64,000 nucleotides of DNA. It comes from Oasisia sp. SBJ-2009 (taxonomy: Eukaryota > Annelida > Polychaeta > Sabellida > Siboglinidae). The translations under genes and the position numbers were made by a program. The notes beneath the pieces are model-generated. The model saw only the letters and a program-made list of their open reading frames with translations, was not told the DNA's origin and made no database searches. The stretch is taken from positions 39,691,617 to 39,755,616 of the forward strand of contig OZ024863.1 in assembly GCA_964017155.1 (NCBI GenBank), in the 5' to 3' direction. Below are positions 36,538 to 49,282 of this stretch, one piece after another (positions within the stretch are counted from its first letter, which is position 1; every line of letters starts with the position of its first letter).

Positions 36538-36955
36538 AAAGGTAAGCTGTTATATAGCGCAGTATCCAATTTTCAGGAGTTCAAAGTGCATTACATGCTG
36601 CTCCCTGGCAGACTTCTTCAATCAAACACCATCTATGGGAAGCTTTCGGCCATGCTGCGATTAATGTGCAAATATGATTCGTACACTAATATGCACTACC
36701 GTCTATAGCCAGGCACTCATTCATATATATATATAGCTGAGTGAACTAGAGCAATGTCGAGTGAACTGGAACAATGTCGAGTGAACTTGAGCAATGTCGA
36801 GTGAACTTGAGCAATGTTGAGTGAACTTGAGCAATGTCGAGTGAACTCGAGCATTGTCGAGTGAACAAACTTGCCCTACTTTCGACACAGCAGCACAGGA
36901 TTCAAACCCGGGTTCTCTTAGTTGAGTCCAGAGCTCTAGTATGCTGCCATGCTAA
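36538..36955 (-). mobile_element. tRNA-derived SINE, copy B, expanded
   Basis: Full-length copy in reverse orientation, from TATATAGCGCAGTATCC (3' end) to the tRNA-like head, with the B-box complement GGATTCAAACCCGGG. It is longer than its relatives because the TGAGTGAACTGGAGCAATGT segment has expanded into a 20-bp tandem array at 36738-36868. Confidence 0.9.
36738..36868. repeat. 20-bp tandem array born inside a SINE
   Basis: Six to seven copies of GAGTGAACTTGAGCAATGTC; a single copy of this segment is present in the other SINE copies. Confidence 0.92.
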
Positions 36956-37936
36956 CCTTGAACATGGAGTACACCCGCCTTACCAAAGTGTCAATCAGGG
37001 GCATAATGCAAAATTTGATCACGGGAGTTACAGCGATTCCTTCTGCAGAATGTGTGATGTTGCTACTTAAGATAATAAGGCTGGTACTGAGACAACATAA
37101 ATAGCAGAGTTTGCCAGAGCAGCATGCCAAGCATCCTCCACCATTCTCATGCAAATGAAGTGCATTAGTAAGAAATGGCGATTTATAGCTTCACTGATCA
37201 CAACGGCCTCAGCTAATCTCTTCGAGGGAGTTCGATCTCTGCAAAACAAACCTCCAGGACATATGTCCAGCAGTCTGAGCTCTGGGAACATATGGCGTAT
37301 CCAACTGGAGAATCTACTAAAGTTGGTTGTCAGCGGTGTTGTTAGCTCAGCAGGTACAGGAGTGGTCAATCACACCCACAAGAGTGGGTAGCACTATTAT
37401 AAGCAGTAGTCACTTCCACAGACAAACACTAACAAATCAACACATTTTATTGTATGATTATTATATGCATGTAAACACTTGAACATTGTTACTGGTTAAT
37501 CAGTTTGAAGGAGCTAACCATATTAAAGATAACTGTTGTCCACAGGCATGTGTACAGCTATCAGCTTTCCTCTAATGGTATAATTAGCAACAGGACTAGC
37601 GGGCTCACAGTTTGAAGTCTGGCTATGCTTCTCTTGAGGCAACAGGCACAGATCTACTTGCTGCTGTAATAGTCAGTGGCTTGTTATAACTAGGTAGTCT
37701 GTGTTCATGAAATGTCTCAGGGGTATAACTGCAGGGTGTGATATCTGCCACAAGGGTGCTATGAGATCACCAGCTGCACTGAGAACACCACAGAAGTCTC
37801 GACACAATTTATAAGACTTCTTAAAACAGCCAGCCAATGCCAATGTTTAGTGTGTTTAAATGTCATACACTGTTGAAAGTTTAATAGAAAAAATACATAA
37901 ATGGTGTAGAGTTTTCAAATAGATGACAGTCGAATG
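36956..37936. other. Unique DNA, possible CNE around 37100-37370
   Basis: Complex non-repetitive sequence with an octamer word in TCATGCAAATGAAG (37149). No supportable coding frame. Confidence 0.3.
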
Positions 37937-38233
37937 CAGGGCTTTATGCAGGATAAAATTATTGCCAGTCATACATGTTTTGGTAGACACATGGATGTTA
38001 ACTGTTAAGCCAGATTACGAACTTTCGAATGTGTCTGATGACCTATAATGGACTACAAACACACATGTGACACCATTTACACTCACTTTCAAGGCATAAC
38101 TAACAATATCTATGGTTTTGGAAGACCTTTTTTGCTCCTTCATTTTTTTACCCGTCCACTCATATTTCTACCTGTCCACATTGGTTTTTACCTGTCCAAA
38201 TGACGGGTGGACAGGTCTCTGCATAAAGCTATG
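37937..38233 (-). mobile_element. hAT MITE (family M), copy 3
   Basis: 297 bp with ends CAGGGCTTTATGCAG and CTGCATAAAGCTATG. A perfect 8-bp duplication, GTCGAATG, lies at 37929-37936 and 38234-38241. This is the clearest copy for defining the family's ends (CAGGG..; hAT-like). Confidence 0.93.
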
Positions 38234-38319
38234 GTCGAATGGGATATGATGCAAACTGAATGGTACCATGGTACCAGTGACCAGAATGGTATCTGAGGTA
38301 ATACGCAGCTTCTCGGCAG

Positions 38320-38950
38320 CTGAAACACACAAGTGAGTTGACATCCACAGTGCCATGGATGACTGAACACTGACCTTAATTGTGAAATGGCTATATTAAT
38401 AGGGTACCACATCCACAGTGCCATGGTTGACTGAACACTGCCCTTAATTGTGAGGTGGCTATTATTAATTGGGTACCACATCCACAGTGCCATGGTTGAC
38501 TGAACACTGGCCTTAATTGTAAGGTGGCTGTATTAATTGGATACCACATCCACAGTGCCATGGTTGACTGAACACTGGCCTTAATTTTGAGGTGGCTGTA
38601 TTAATTGGATACCACATCCACAGTGCCATGGTTGACTGAACACTGACCTTAATTGTGAGGTGGCTGTATTAATTGGATACCACATCCACAATGCCATGGT
38701 TGACTGAACACCGACCTTAATTGTGAAGTGGCTGTATTAATTGGGTACCACATCCACAGTGTCAAGGTTGACTGAACACTGGCCTTAATTGTGAGGTGGC
38801 CGTATTAATTGGGTACCACATCCACAGTGTCAAGGTTGACTGAACACCGACCTTAATTGTGAGGTGGCTGTATTAATTGGGTACCACATCCACAGTGCCA
38901 TGGTTGACTGAACACTTACCTTAATTGTGAGGTGGCTGTATTAATAGGGT
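38320..38950. repeat. 68-bp tandem array
   Basis: About nine copies of a unit containing ACCACATCCACAGTGCCATG, GTTGACTGAACACTG and CCTTAATTGTGAGGTGGCTG. Starts recur at 38341, 38409, 38478 and 38546. It begins roughly 80 bp beyond MITE copy 3. Confidence 0.92.
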
Positions 38951-39123
38951 AAGGTTCAACAACATTTTAACCAGGTAAACTTTTTTAGACTGACTTGTCC
39001 TAGAGTAACTCTCTAGCCCTGGGCATGTGTCATCGGGTTACGTGATCAAACTGTGGAGCGTGTGTCTCAGAGTTGCAATTACATCCCCAGCCATTGCCTG
39101 TACTCAGCTGGCCCTAGGTGCCG

Positions 39124-39385
39124 TATTTCTACGTATACAATGACACTCATCTCTTTCATCGACTTCCAAGAACATGCACAAGACATTTACTTACCCGAAC
39201 TAAATAACACGGTGTACAATGGACAAGTTAATGTTTTTAACGATGTACATCAACTTTAATTATTTCTACGTATACAATGACACTCGTCTCTTTCATTGAC
39301 TTCCAAGAACCTGCACAAGACATTGACTAAATAACACGGTGTACATTGGACAAATTAAAGTTTTATTATAATGTTGTACGATGAC
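39124..39385. repeat. 137-bp tandem duplication
   Basis: TATTTCTACGTATACAATGA, CTTCCAAGAAC and AAATAACACGGTGTACA occur in order at 39124 and again at 39261, with small deletions in the second copy. Confidence 0.88.
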
Positions 39386-40926
39386 TGCTATGAAGACAGA
39401 TAAGTCAGTATCACTGGAGCCAAGTTAGTTTTTAGTATAATAATGTACTTCAACTTTAATTAAACAAAACTCATACTGACTAATAAAAAATTAGAAACGT
39501 CATGCAAGTGGGTCAATGAGTAATGAAGACAAACAGGTCAGTGTAACAGGAGCTATGCTTTACGCAAATGCCATGTTTAATGAATTCTACTCCATCTCAA
39601 CAAACCAGATTTTAGGCTAAGATCAATCCATAAGGTATTCTTAAAGAGGGAGGATAATGTGTATCAATGTCACTCTCGACAGCTGAGGAGGGTAATGAAC
39701 AGACGACAAATGGGGCCTGACAGTCTTTAAATCTTCAATACTGAGGTCAAGCAATCAAGGATTTATGTCGTAGCGGATGGTCATTGACAGTTGCTGGCTG
39801 CGAAAGAGAAATTATACACTCGGCAAGTTGTACACCTGTGGTCTTATCCCAGGTGGACATATTGGCGAGGCTGACAGCATGGCTGATTTGAAATCCTTTA
39901 TTAAGTAACACTAATATCCAAATGCTGTCTATTGATGGGGCTTACCAGTTTTCATACATCAAATTTCACTTATGAAAGATCAACAAGGATGGCCCTAATC
40001 TGTGTATCAGACATCACACACAGACCATAGCAGGGGGTGATTACATTGTGAATTGACTGACCAGTGACCACCAATGTTCTTGTGTATTGCACACATCAAG
40101 GGGCTAATGAAGCCAGCCAGGCTGGGTGGCTGACTGGGCTTGCAGGGGCTTGTGTATTGCACCCTAACACACCCCAGACTAGATATGAAGTTGAAATAAC
40201 ACAATGGCTGTCACCTGGCTAGTCCAATCAAAACAAGTGCAGTGATATAGATCTTCAGATGCACCATCTAATTTATCATCACAAAAAGCAGCAAAATCTG
40301 TAAACAAATATTTTTGTTACCGTCTATCCCAGTGGTACCGGCAGGCAGAGAAATTGTTATTAAAACAAACAACTGAATAACAATTTAATAGACACCATGA
40401 ATCAACAAATCAGATGTTGAGTTTAGAAAACTATACTGATTATTTTATAGTGACAGTTGCATTATATTTTGATACTACAATGCAAGTGCATAACTAATAT
40501 CATAATGACAACTTATAATTTATGATTGTTAGTTGTAATATGTATTTTATAACAGCTATTTATCACTGTATTACCTAATGTATCAACTGATTTCAAATGA
40601 GCAAGCTAGTAGCTACGCCCGGTCGCCGTCATAGTTATGCAATAAACATTGCAACTGAAAGAAAACTGAAATATATTGCATAACACAACTTGTTGCATTT
40701 CATGTACTGAAAGGACATGTCCGTGTCTATTAGTTTGTACTTGGAAGGGACATAGATCTTCAAAACGAAATGACTCAGAGTGGCTTGGCCAGGCTTAATA
40801 GTACTGGTTGCTCGATTGCCCAGGGCCAGTACACCCTGTAGTACCATTGGGTCATCTGGCATAGATCACCTTCTGCCCGATGGTCAAGTAGAATTTACAC
40901 ACGTGTAGTATAAGCAGGTGTAGCAC
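39386..40926. other. Unique AT-rich DNA, no gene seen
   Basis: No repeat or coding feature recognised. Confidence 0.5.
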
Positions 40927-41233
40927 ATGCTTATAGCTTTATGTAGAGACCTGTCCACCCATCATTTGGACGGGTAAAAACGAATATGGATGGGTAGAAA
41001 TATGGGTGGACGCGGGAAAAAAATGAAGGAGCAAAAAAAGGTCTTCCAAAACCATAGATATTGTTAGTCATGACTTGAAAGTGAGTGTAAATGGTGTCAT
41101 ATGTGTGTTTGTAGCCCATTTCAGGTCATCAGGCACATTTGAAAGTTTGTAAACTAGCTTAACAGTTAACATCCATGTGTCCATCAAAATATGTGTGACG
41201 ACTGGCAATAATTTGATCCTGCATAAAGCCCTG
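40927..41233 (+). mobile_element. hAT MITE (family M), copy 4
   Basis: Same family: left end TATAGCTTTATGTAGAGACC, right end CTGCATAAAGCCCTG. The target duplication is no longer clear in this copy, so the left boundary is approximate. Confidence 0.85.
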
Positions 41234-43972
41234 AGTACCTGCCCAATCAAACAAGTGTTAAGCACTGAAGTTTTAATATTTATCATTGTTTATTATGACA
41301 CCTTAAAAATGGCATATAAAATGTTATTGCGCTAACATATTTCACGTAATGCGTGGGTGGCATTGGCACCAGGCGTGTGCAGCAAAACGAAAATCAGATG
41401 GTGTGTTGAATGTTTACAATAACCATGTGTACAACGTCACATAAAGCAGACAAGTTAGTTAGCTACATGACAAGTATAACGCGGACCTGTAGAGTTTGAA
41501 GCAGAAGCAGATAACTATCAACACAAAACACGTTTCTTCCTAGAAAATGGACACATGAATCTGTATGGATGCAATACTGGCGACGAATACAGTGTGGCAT
41601 GGGGAACAGTTTGTAAGGGCCAAAACATTACAACAAACTTGTAAGAGTTGGCATAAATTAGTGACAACTCATCCTATTTGGTTGTAAACTTAAAGTTTAT
41701 TGCATTTTTATTTATTTATGCAAAATGCATTAAAACCGTGTTAGTTTTAACAATTAATAACAATTTCAGGGTAAGTAAAATTTCTGAATGGCTAAGTATA
41801 GGATGTCAGTGGCCAAAATCGTATGCCAAGCCCTGCTTGGATAATTCAGTTAGCCAACAAATTCACCGGGATAGTGCGTACATGTGATATCCTGAATAAA
41901 CCATATCTTGAGATGAGCAGTATCAACTATTGATGATTTGTAGTATCTTTTAGAAGTGACATCAATGTTTGATGATCATAAGATATGGATATATTACTTC
42001 AATAAATAAGTTTTGCAACAGGAGGGGATAGCAGTTGTTCCTGGCTCACTGCATATATTTTAAAAGATTTATTTAGTTGAACCTGTATTGACATTAATCA
42101 CTTGCTGGCCGTTCTGTTTTTTGATGAAATACTAATACCACTTGGGTAAAGTAATTTGCACCAGTCGTGTATTTATATAATTCCAAGTTTTGTGTAATGT
42201 GAGAGTCTAAACGGCCTTGGTTTCACGTAGCCTTGTGCGTCAATGCTCAAGATCATCCCTTATAGTATAATCATTTACACTACTGCCACACAATGACAGC
42301 TCAATACATCACCAAACTACATTGTATAAACTTTGTAAGACAATTTATAAGAAGGTAAAGGTGCTAAGTTAATGTGGGACCTTACAAAGGTGTTAATCAA
42401 TAGGCACACTGGACATACGATGAATGAATTAAGAATAGTGCAGTGTGAAATCTATTCATCAAACAACATCTGTGATCTCACACCTTTTGGATTATCAGAG
42501 TGGCCACTTGTGTTTCTGAGAACTGACATCAATATTCGATACGAATGAGAAAATCACACCACATTCATTTATTCTCAGAATACTGCAACTATCTTGAATA
42601 CATTACTGCTTGGTGGGATTTAATAAATTAAGTGAAACTTTCTTGTTACATGCAATCTATACAAGCATTGATTTAAATATAGATAATTTTGGAAATTTCA
42701 TTAAATTAACATTTAGCATATATACTATTATATCTTGCTAAACTTACTTAATTTCATTAGTATCTGTGTACATTTTAGTAATCTGTATTAATTAATATTT
42801 GTACTATATCTGTGGGTGTCAAATAAAATACTTTTCTAAGAAATAGGTAAGTTATGGGCATAGAAAATAATGATAAATTCCTTAATCACACATTTCTATA
42901 CATCATACTACTGAATTGGTAATGTCCGCAATGTTATCAAAAATTTAATCAAGTTGCATTAAGAGTATCTGCCTCACTAAACATTGCTCTAACAAGACAC
43001 ATAACTTCTGTACTGTTATGTTAACAACATAATTAATTAGTAAACAATTAATTACATAATTGTTATTATTATTATTGAACTAACATTATACAACTATGCA
43101 AACAATAAGTAAAATGTGTCTATTCTGGATGGTTATTTACACATAATTATCATTTCATATAGACAAAACAACATAATAGTAATTAAAAACAATAGTAGTA
43201 CTTACTCAAGACTTACCTAAATTGACAACAAACACAGTTTCATCCAACCAGTTGTTCCAAAAGGATCTGTTTTAACTGAACATCCACTCAGCTTTGATTG
43301 TCACAAACTGAGAAGAGATATCATAACAGCTAACATGAAAGCTACTAGTCCTATGTCCACTTCTTGTGCTGTAGACTCATAGTGCCTGCCCACAGCAGGC
43401 CAGTCTACTTTTGCTCCAAGGGGTGTCAGGTAGGAAAACGAACAACATAGCATAATTGAAAATTACACCATCAATCAGTGAAACCTGTCCATGTATGTCA
43501 TAAAAATGGTTAATCCAAAATATTCTGGATATTGTAAAGGTTGCAGCCAGACATAGGTGCTACAATTAAATAATATGAGCACGCAAAACTTGTGGTAGGC
43601 CAAGTTACACCACACGACAATTAGTGGATTTACGTTTCTCATTAGACATATCCGTTTATAATATAATTGCACTGGACATCTTCATACAGGTAATTAATAC
43701 TAAGTGTCAACTGGGTCAACTGGCTCAGGTAAAATCAATCACAGACTTCCAGGTACAGGTGCCACTCACAAATTAAGAGTCATATGGTTGTTTAAACAAC
43801 TGTCTTTGGTGGAGTATAAGAACAAGCACAGTTTGTAAAAGGCACACCTCAGTCAAGCATGACACATTGGATGTTACTCAATGTTAGTTCCAAGTAATTG
43901 CTCTACCTGTGATTTTTTTTAATTGGCCCTCCTTTGGGTCCCTTGTAATACCCACATGCCAGCAGGGCTTTT
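41234..43972. other. Unique AT-rich DNA, no gene seen
   Basis: No supportable exon or transposon; short (ATT)n run near 43062. Confidence 0.5.
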
Positions 43973-44252
43973 TAAGCATGACCAAATTATTGTTTAGTTT
44001 TGGTGGACACATGGATGTTAATTGTTAAGCCAGTCTATAAACTTTAAAATGTGTCTGATGACCTGAAATGAACTAAAAACACACATACGACACCATTTAC
44101 ACTCATTTCTAAGGCATAACTGACAATATCTATGGTTTTGGAATACTTTTATTGCTCCTTCATTTTTTTACCCGTCCACCCATATTTCTACTCATCCCAA
44201 TGGTTTTTACCCGTCCAAATGATGGGTGGGCGGGTCTCTGCATAAAGCGATG
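43973..44252 (-). mobile_element. hAT MITE (family M), copy 5
   Basis: 280 bp, ends CAGGGCTTTTTAAGCATG and CTGCATAAAGCGATG. A perfect 8-bp duplication, CATGCCAG, lies at 43965-43972 and 44253-44260. Confidence 0.92.
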
Positions 44253-44260
44253 CATGCCAG

Positions 44261-46080
44261 ACAGATCAGGCAGAAGTCTAACCTGCACCCATGTGATTGC
44301 TAGTATACACAAGAATGTTCTCATGCTAAGGTCAAGCAAATAAAATGTGTAACTGTGTAAAAACATAAATGTTGTGCTAATGAAGATTACTGATTCAGGC
44401 TGCTTTAGGGCACTGGAAGCACAGGTGGTCTTTCTCCATGCTCTAATAGGTTTGAGGTGAACCTAAAGTATGATTCTGTAACCACCGTAAAGCTCAAATA
44501 TAACAGCTTAGGTCGCTGAAGTAAGCCATAACATGATGCCTACTGCGTAGTACCTGATAAAAACAACTTTGATGCAATTATACACACTAGTATGTATATG
44601 CACCCCAATAAAAACAAACCACTATTGGTGATATTCATATTGCACAGAAGATTCATTGTGCAGAAGCCAGGATAGTGACATAACAGGTTGTTAGTTCAGG
44701 AGATATAACAGGGTAATTATGCTTCCAGGGATCCATGTTTTCATAGCAATGCTGCAAATACATGTATTCGATTAATGTCTATTTCATACAAGATAAATGA
44801 TTCTGAAACAAAAATGGTAGTTTGTGTATTTGAGTGCTGTATTCTGTACAGCAGATAACAAAAACTGCATTACAAATCATGCACAAAACTTAGCACATAG
44901 ATAAACCCATAAATACCAAAATGTTTAGACCACATTGCATATCTGATAACGAGGTAATAACATACATTGGCCCAATACATCCAGTCCCCTGTGTGATTTA
45001 CCATCAACCGTTTAACCTTTAGCTCAGTCACAAAATCACAAACAATTACTAACACTGTCGTTACAGACATCATTATTTTCCACTCAATTAGACAGGTTAC
45101 CTGTCGTGATAGCCAGGACGTAGAGACCCATGGGTGGCCTGAGGTCTTGGACTGGACGAGGGGACAATTTAACTGATGTGGATGTGTACCCAGCCTCCAG
45201 GCAGACATGTCAATTAATAACATTTCGCCAGCAAGTTTGTGAATGTTAGCCAATCTCGAGTGGGTTCACCTGCCCAGGCTCCAGGTGCCTTTTGTCTGTC
45301 GAGACATCTCGCAAGTATACATCACACCACCAGGTGCAACTAGGCTGTCCTTGGATGTCAGTTTATGTAAGATGCCAAGTATAATCAACACATCAAGTGT
45401 TGCATCACATTTCCGAAGGCTCGCATCTAACACACGCTGGAAATGGAGCGGGAAATAACAGCTTTTGTTACATCACAATTAGCAGTTGTATTCCATTAGA
45501 AACTGATGATGTGCTTTCTAAGTAATTGTTTTATGTACATCCTGCAAACAAGAACAATCTGGTGTGATATTGATTTCCATGATGGAAAACACAAATGAAA
45601 ACATATGATTCCAGGAAAATAACTTTCAAAGTTAGGGATGGAGCAATGTTTATTAATGGAAACATAGCGACACCGCAACGTTGGATCTAAAAAAAGAACA
45701 TAAACATTTGCAAAAAATGGAGCAGAGTTTTGCCCATAATGAACTTATCTGATTAATTTCCCAACTGAATTATTCACTTAAACAAACTATAACAGTTGTG
45801 AAACTACATAACGAGAAACTAGTTGTGCAATGTATAAAATTATAATATCTCATTTTATTTTTTTGGCATTTTTAATCAATGGTGTAACATTCACATATCA
45901 AAATTATGTGTTTGATGTTGTGTACAATCATAGTTCTACTAAATTACATTGATTTTTACACAAACACGTTTCATTCTCGTTAGTCTAATCTGAACACAGT
46001 GAAGATAAGTACATATAGGTGTTTTTTATGCTAGCCTCTGAATAATTCTGGTGCGTTTTATACTGTACGTAATTTACCTT
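44261..46080. other. Unique DNA; E-box-bearing stretch 45100-45460
   Basis: No gene seen. The part around 45100-45460 is complex, less AT-rich and has several CAGGTG/CACCTG words (e.g. TTCACCTGCCCAGG and CCACCAGGTGCAAC). It could be regulatory, but only comparison with relatives can show it. Confidence 0.35.
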
Positions 46081-46173
46081 TATCTTTTTGTTTATGATTT
46101 GTCGATGGAGTGGATTCTACCCTACTAAATACATGCATGTACATATACTTGCATGTACAAAGTCTTTCTATCT

Positions 46174-46400
46174 CTGTCTGTCTGTCTGTCTCTCTCTTGC
46201 ATGCACATGCACACGCACACACACACGTGCATGCACACACACGAACACACACACAAACAGACACACAAACAGACACACAAACAGACACGCACGCACGCAC
46301 GCACGCACGCACGCACTCACTCACTCACTCACTCACTCACTCACTCACTCACTCACTCACTTACTCACTTACTCACTTACTCACTTACTCACTTACATAC
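46174..46400. repeat. Compound microsatellite (TGTC, AC, ACGC, ACTC)
   Basis: Successive runs grade into one another: TGTC, CA/CACG, ACAAACAGAC, then ACGC (46287-46314), ACTC (46315-46360) and ACTTACTC to 46397. Confidence 0.93.
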
Positions 46401-46871
46401 AATCTGGTATATTTAAAGTAATCAAGATTCGGCAACCCATTCTCCCTTACAATTTTATAGATTTCTATTTATTGTTGATCATTGGCACTAACACAATCTC
46501 CCTAGTTTCAATGGAATACTGAACAACTAATGGATAGTTACAATGTGATACCGTCATAACACGTACTTCGATTGTCTCATGTCAGTCAAAGTAGGAATGC
46601 ATCTTTCGATAACATGATGTCCAACTGCATGGTAGTGTTGAACGAGAGATGAAACAAACAGTAGCAAAAGGGAATATAGAAATTTATTACCAGCATACAA
46701 TGCTATGGAAGTTTCAACATAAAGCATCATTCAACACCGATGCTCAGAATGACAAGCAATTCTGGTCAAATGTTTGTAAGAATATTTTAGTTATATTTTA
46801 GTCAGAAAAACCCATAATTTGTAAGTTGTTTGTTTTATTAATGCAGACATGTTGTGAATCAAAAAGGCAAC
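46401..46871. other. AT-rich DNA, no gene seen
   Basis: No recognisable feature. Confidence 0.5.
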
Positions 46872-46875
46872 TTAA

Positions 46876-47489
46876 AGGGAATAACAACAAGGCATTATAT
46901 AAATTTCTTTTGTTGCATATACATGAAGTATATATATACTATTATATGTAACATTTGAGTATGTTTTAAAAATACATAAAAATATCTATATGTTTAAAAT
47001 GTTATATTAAACACGGCTAGCCCGCAGATCCGGCGGAATTTTCAGATCTAATGAGCTAAGCGTTTTACCAACTATGACGTCATCCCAGCATCCGTAAAGC
47101 GCGGCAAAAATATGCATATTTCAAAAATCCCACTGGCATTGCATAAAGTGTGGAATTTCTAATTCGTTCAAATGTTACGCATAATAGTATACTTCATGTA
47201 TATGCAACAAAAGAAATTTATATAATGCCTTCTTGTTATTCCTACACACTACAAATCTATTTTTGCCGCGCTTTTACGGATGCTGGGATGACGTCATAGT
47301 TGGTAAAACGCTTAGCTCATTACATCTGAAAATTCCGCGGGATCTGCGGGCTACCCGTGTTTAATATAACATTTTAAACATATAGATATTTTTATGTATT
47401 TTTTAAACACACTCAAATGTTACATATAATAGTACACTTCATGTATATGCAACAAAAGAAATTTATATAATGCCTTGTTGCTATTCCCT
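46876..47489. mobile_element. Foldback TTAA-type transposon
   Basis: Ends AGGGAATAACAACAAGGC and the near-complement GCCTTGTTGCTATTCCCT are followed inward by long inverted arms that share AATTTCTTTTGTTGCATATA, GACGTCATCCCAGCATCCG and GCGCGGCAAAAATA. The flanks are TTAA at 46872-46875 and TCAA at 47490-47493, fitting a piggyBac-like TTAA duplication with one change. A third copy of the end, at about 47170-47243, suggests two elements fused or a rearranged one. No transposase frame. Confidence 0.82.
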
Positions 47490-47493
47490 TCAA

Positions 47494-48149
47494 GGTATCA
47501 AGTATTTGACATAAACGGAGGTAGTTCTGTTTGGCAATGCAACAGACCTCTAACGAAAATAGACAGGGTATTTTTTTGATGCACATATATTTCACAATTT
47601 GTGTATTTGCTATTAAGCTGAATAGAAATGTAGGATTACAAACATACAGATACATTTGTTATTCAGAACATGAACATAACGCACTGTCAAAACAAGGTAG
47701 AAGGATGCAATAGAACTCAATCCCCAGGAACCGCAGGCTAGACCACGTTACCACAGTCTGTGTTGAGAACGGTTTCTCTCCGACTTGAAAGGACTGCGTT
47801 ATACCACATGGCGTGTAGCCATAAAGCCACATCTATGCTCCAGACATGTCGAAGCCAACAGTGAAAGGCCAACCAGTTCATACAGCATCCATATGGACAT
47901 GTGAAGAGGGTAATTTCTCGTGAAGGAAGCTGACCCGGCAGATGCAGTAGAGAGGTCATCTGTTGTCAATAATGATGTCATTATGGAAGTGATCTGTGGA
48001 TTGCGTGACCACTCAGATGACAAAGGCATTAATCTCACCGGATTCCTCTGTGTGCTGACTCTCAATAGGTCTTTGAGGTGGTACTCCGTGCTGAACGACG
48101 CAGGGAAGTAAAGTATGGAGTCATGTGGGTTGGGTGAGCAAACAGAAAA
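47494..48149. other. Unique DNA, no recognised gene
   Basis: 47730-48110 is complex sequence with open frames of about 60-90 codons on both strands and no motif I know. It may be a small exon or non-coding; undecided. Confidence 0.35.
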
Positions 48150-48502
48150 TGTATTGATGTGATCATCAAAAGCAAATACATCACTGTATAAGTGGGTAGT
48201 ATAATTTCACGAATTTTGCCGATATTTGACAGGGAACTGGGCTGGATACTCTATTGGCCCAAAGCTTTTGGAAAACAGTTAATTTTGTTCTGTGGTGTGA
48301 ATTTCAAGTCAGTTTTTATCACCAGATGGCACTATGTGTGTCCTGTTTCAGTCCAATATTATGTGGTGATGCTTTAAATGATCTTATCTCCTAGAAACTT
48401 GCTATTATTATTTTAGTTGGGTATGTTAACCAAATCTCTTAGCATGATGTTGTTTTAATTTAATACATGCAATTGTGAGAAAAAATTGAGAGCGAACGTT
48501 AA
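48150..48502 (+). repeat. Dispersed repeat E, copy 1 (uninterrupted)
   Basis: Includes ACTGTATAAGTGGGTAGTAT, GGCCCAAAGCTTTTGGAAAA, CAGTTAATTTTGTTCTG and ATCACCAGATGGCACTATGT. It is about 350 bp and matches the inverted copy at 50394-52040. It contains the intact site CAGTTAATTTT, into which the 1.3-kb element inserted in the other copy. Confidence 0.85.
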
Positions 48503-48879
48503 TATTTGTTGCAATTCACAGTGACATGTGGAGCCAAGAAGATATCACATGAGAAGGTGTAAGGTTTACAAAACACAAATTAACACAAGCAGTAGAAAAT
48601 GGGCATGATTGTATGATGCTGTGCAAATAAACATAATAATTATCATATTTAATAATAATGATAACCATTTATTTAAGTTATAATGATTCATGGAAGTGTA
48701 CTTTAAATATAAAGTTAAATAACATTTGCATCATTAGGTACACAATTTAAAGTTAAGTGTATTAATTATGGATAAACAACAAATTATATCTATATAAGAA
48801 TATGTTAATGCAAGCATGTAACATGTTCACACAAACACAACATATACACACACTACGCTATTTCCTATGACTGTGGATA
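48503..48879. other. AT-rich DNA, no gene seen
   Basis: No recognisable feature. Confidence 0.5.
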
Positions 48880-49078
48880 TATATATATATAAGTATGTGT
48901 ATGCAAGCATGCACGCATGCATGCATGAGTGCATGCATGCGTGCATGCATGCATGCTGAAGATTCTTATCAAATCATGTGTGCATTCATGCACACATGTA
49001 TGTGGTGTGTGTGTATATGTATGTGTATGTACATGCATGTACCATCTGGTATGCAACGATGCATGCATGCATGCATGT
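48880..49078. repeat. ATGC/GTAT-rich microsatellites
   Basis: Runs of GCATGCATGC-type sequence at 48905-48956 and 49058-49076, with (AT)n and GTGTAT between; self-complementary and hairpin-prone. Confidence 0.88.
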
Positions 49079-49282
49079 TATATGCTTGCAGTAACATATT
49101 CTTATATTTTGTTGTTTATCAATAATGGCATATAATAATAATACAAATGCTATTATGCCATCAACTTTTCGAGTATTTTAATGTACCATTATATTTAAAA
49201 TAAATGGTTACCATTATTTTCATTATTTGTTTATTTAATTTGCAGTCAACAACTGTTATATATAACGTATCACATGTCACAG

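Noticed and set aside
44870..45253. 127-residue minus-strand frame with hydrophobic patches
   Set aside because: No ATG at its start, no motif, and composition like the surroundings; likely chance.
46876..47489. An LTR retrotransposon from the duplicated ends
   Set aside because: The arms are inverted, not direct, and there is no primer-binding site or polyprotein.
47799..48111. Coding exon in the complex stretch before repeat E
   Set aside because: Both strands have comparable frames, no domain is recognised and no splice pair could be fitted; left as undecided unique DNA.
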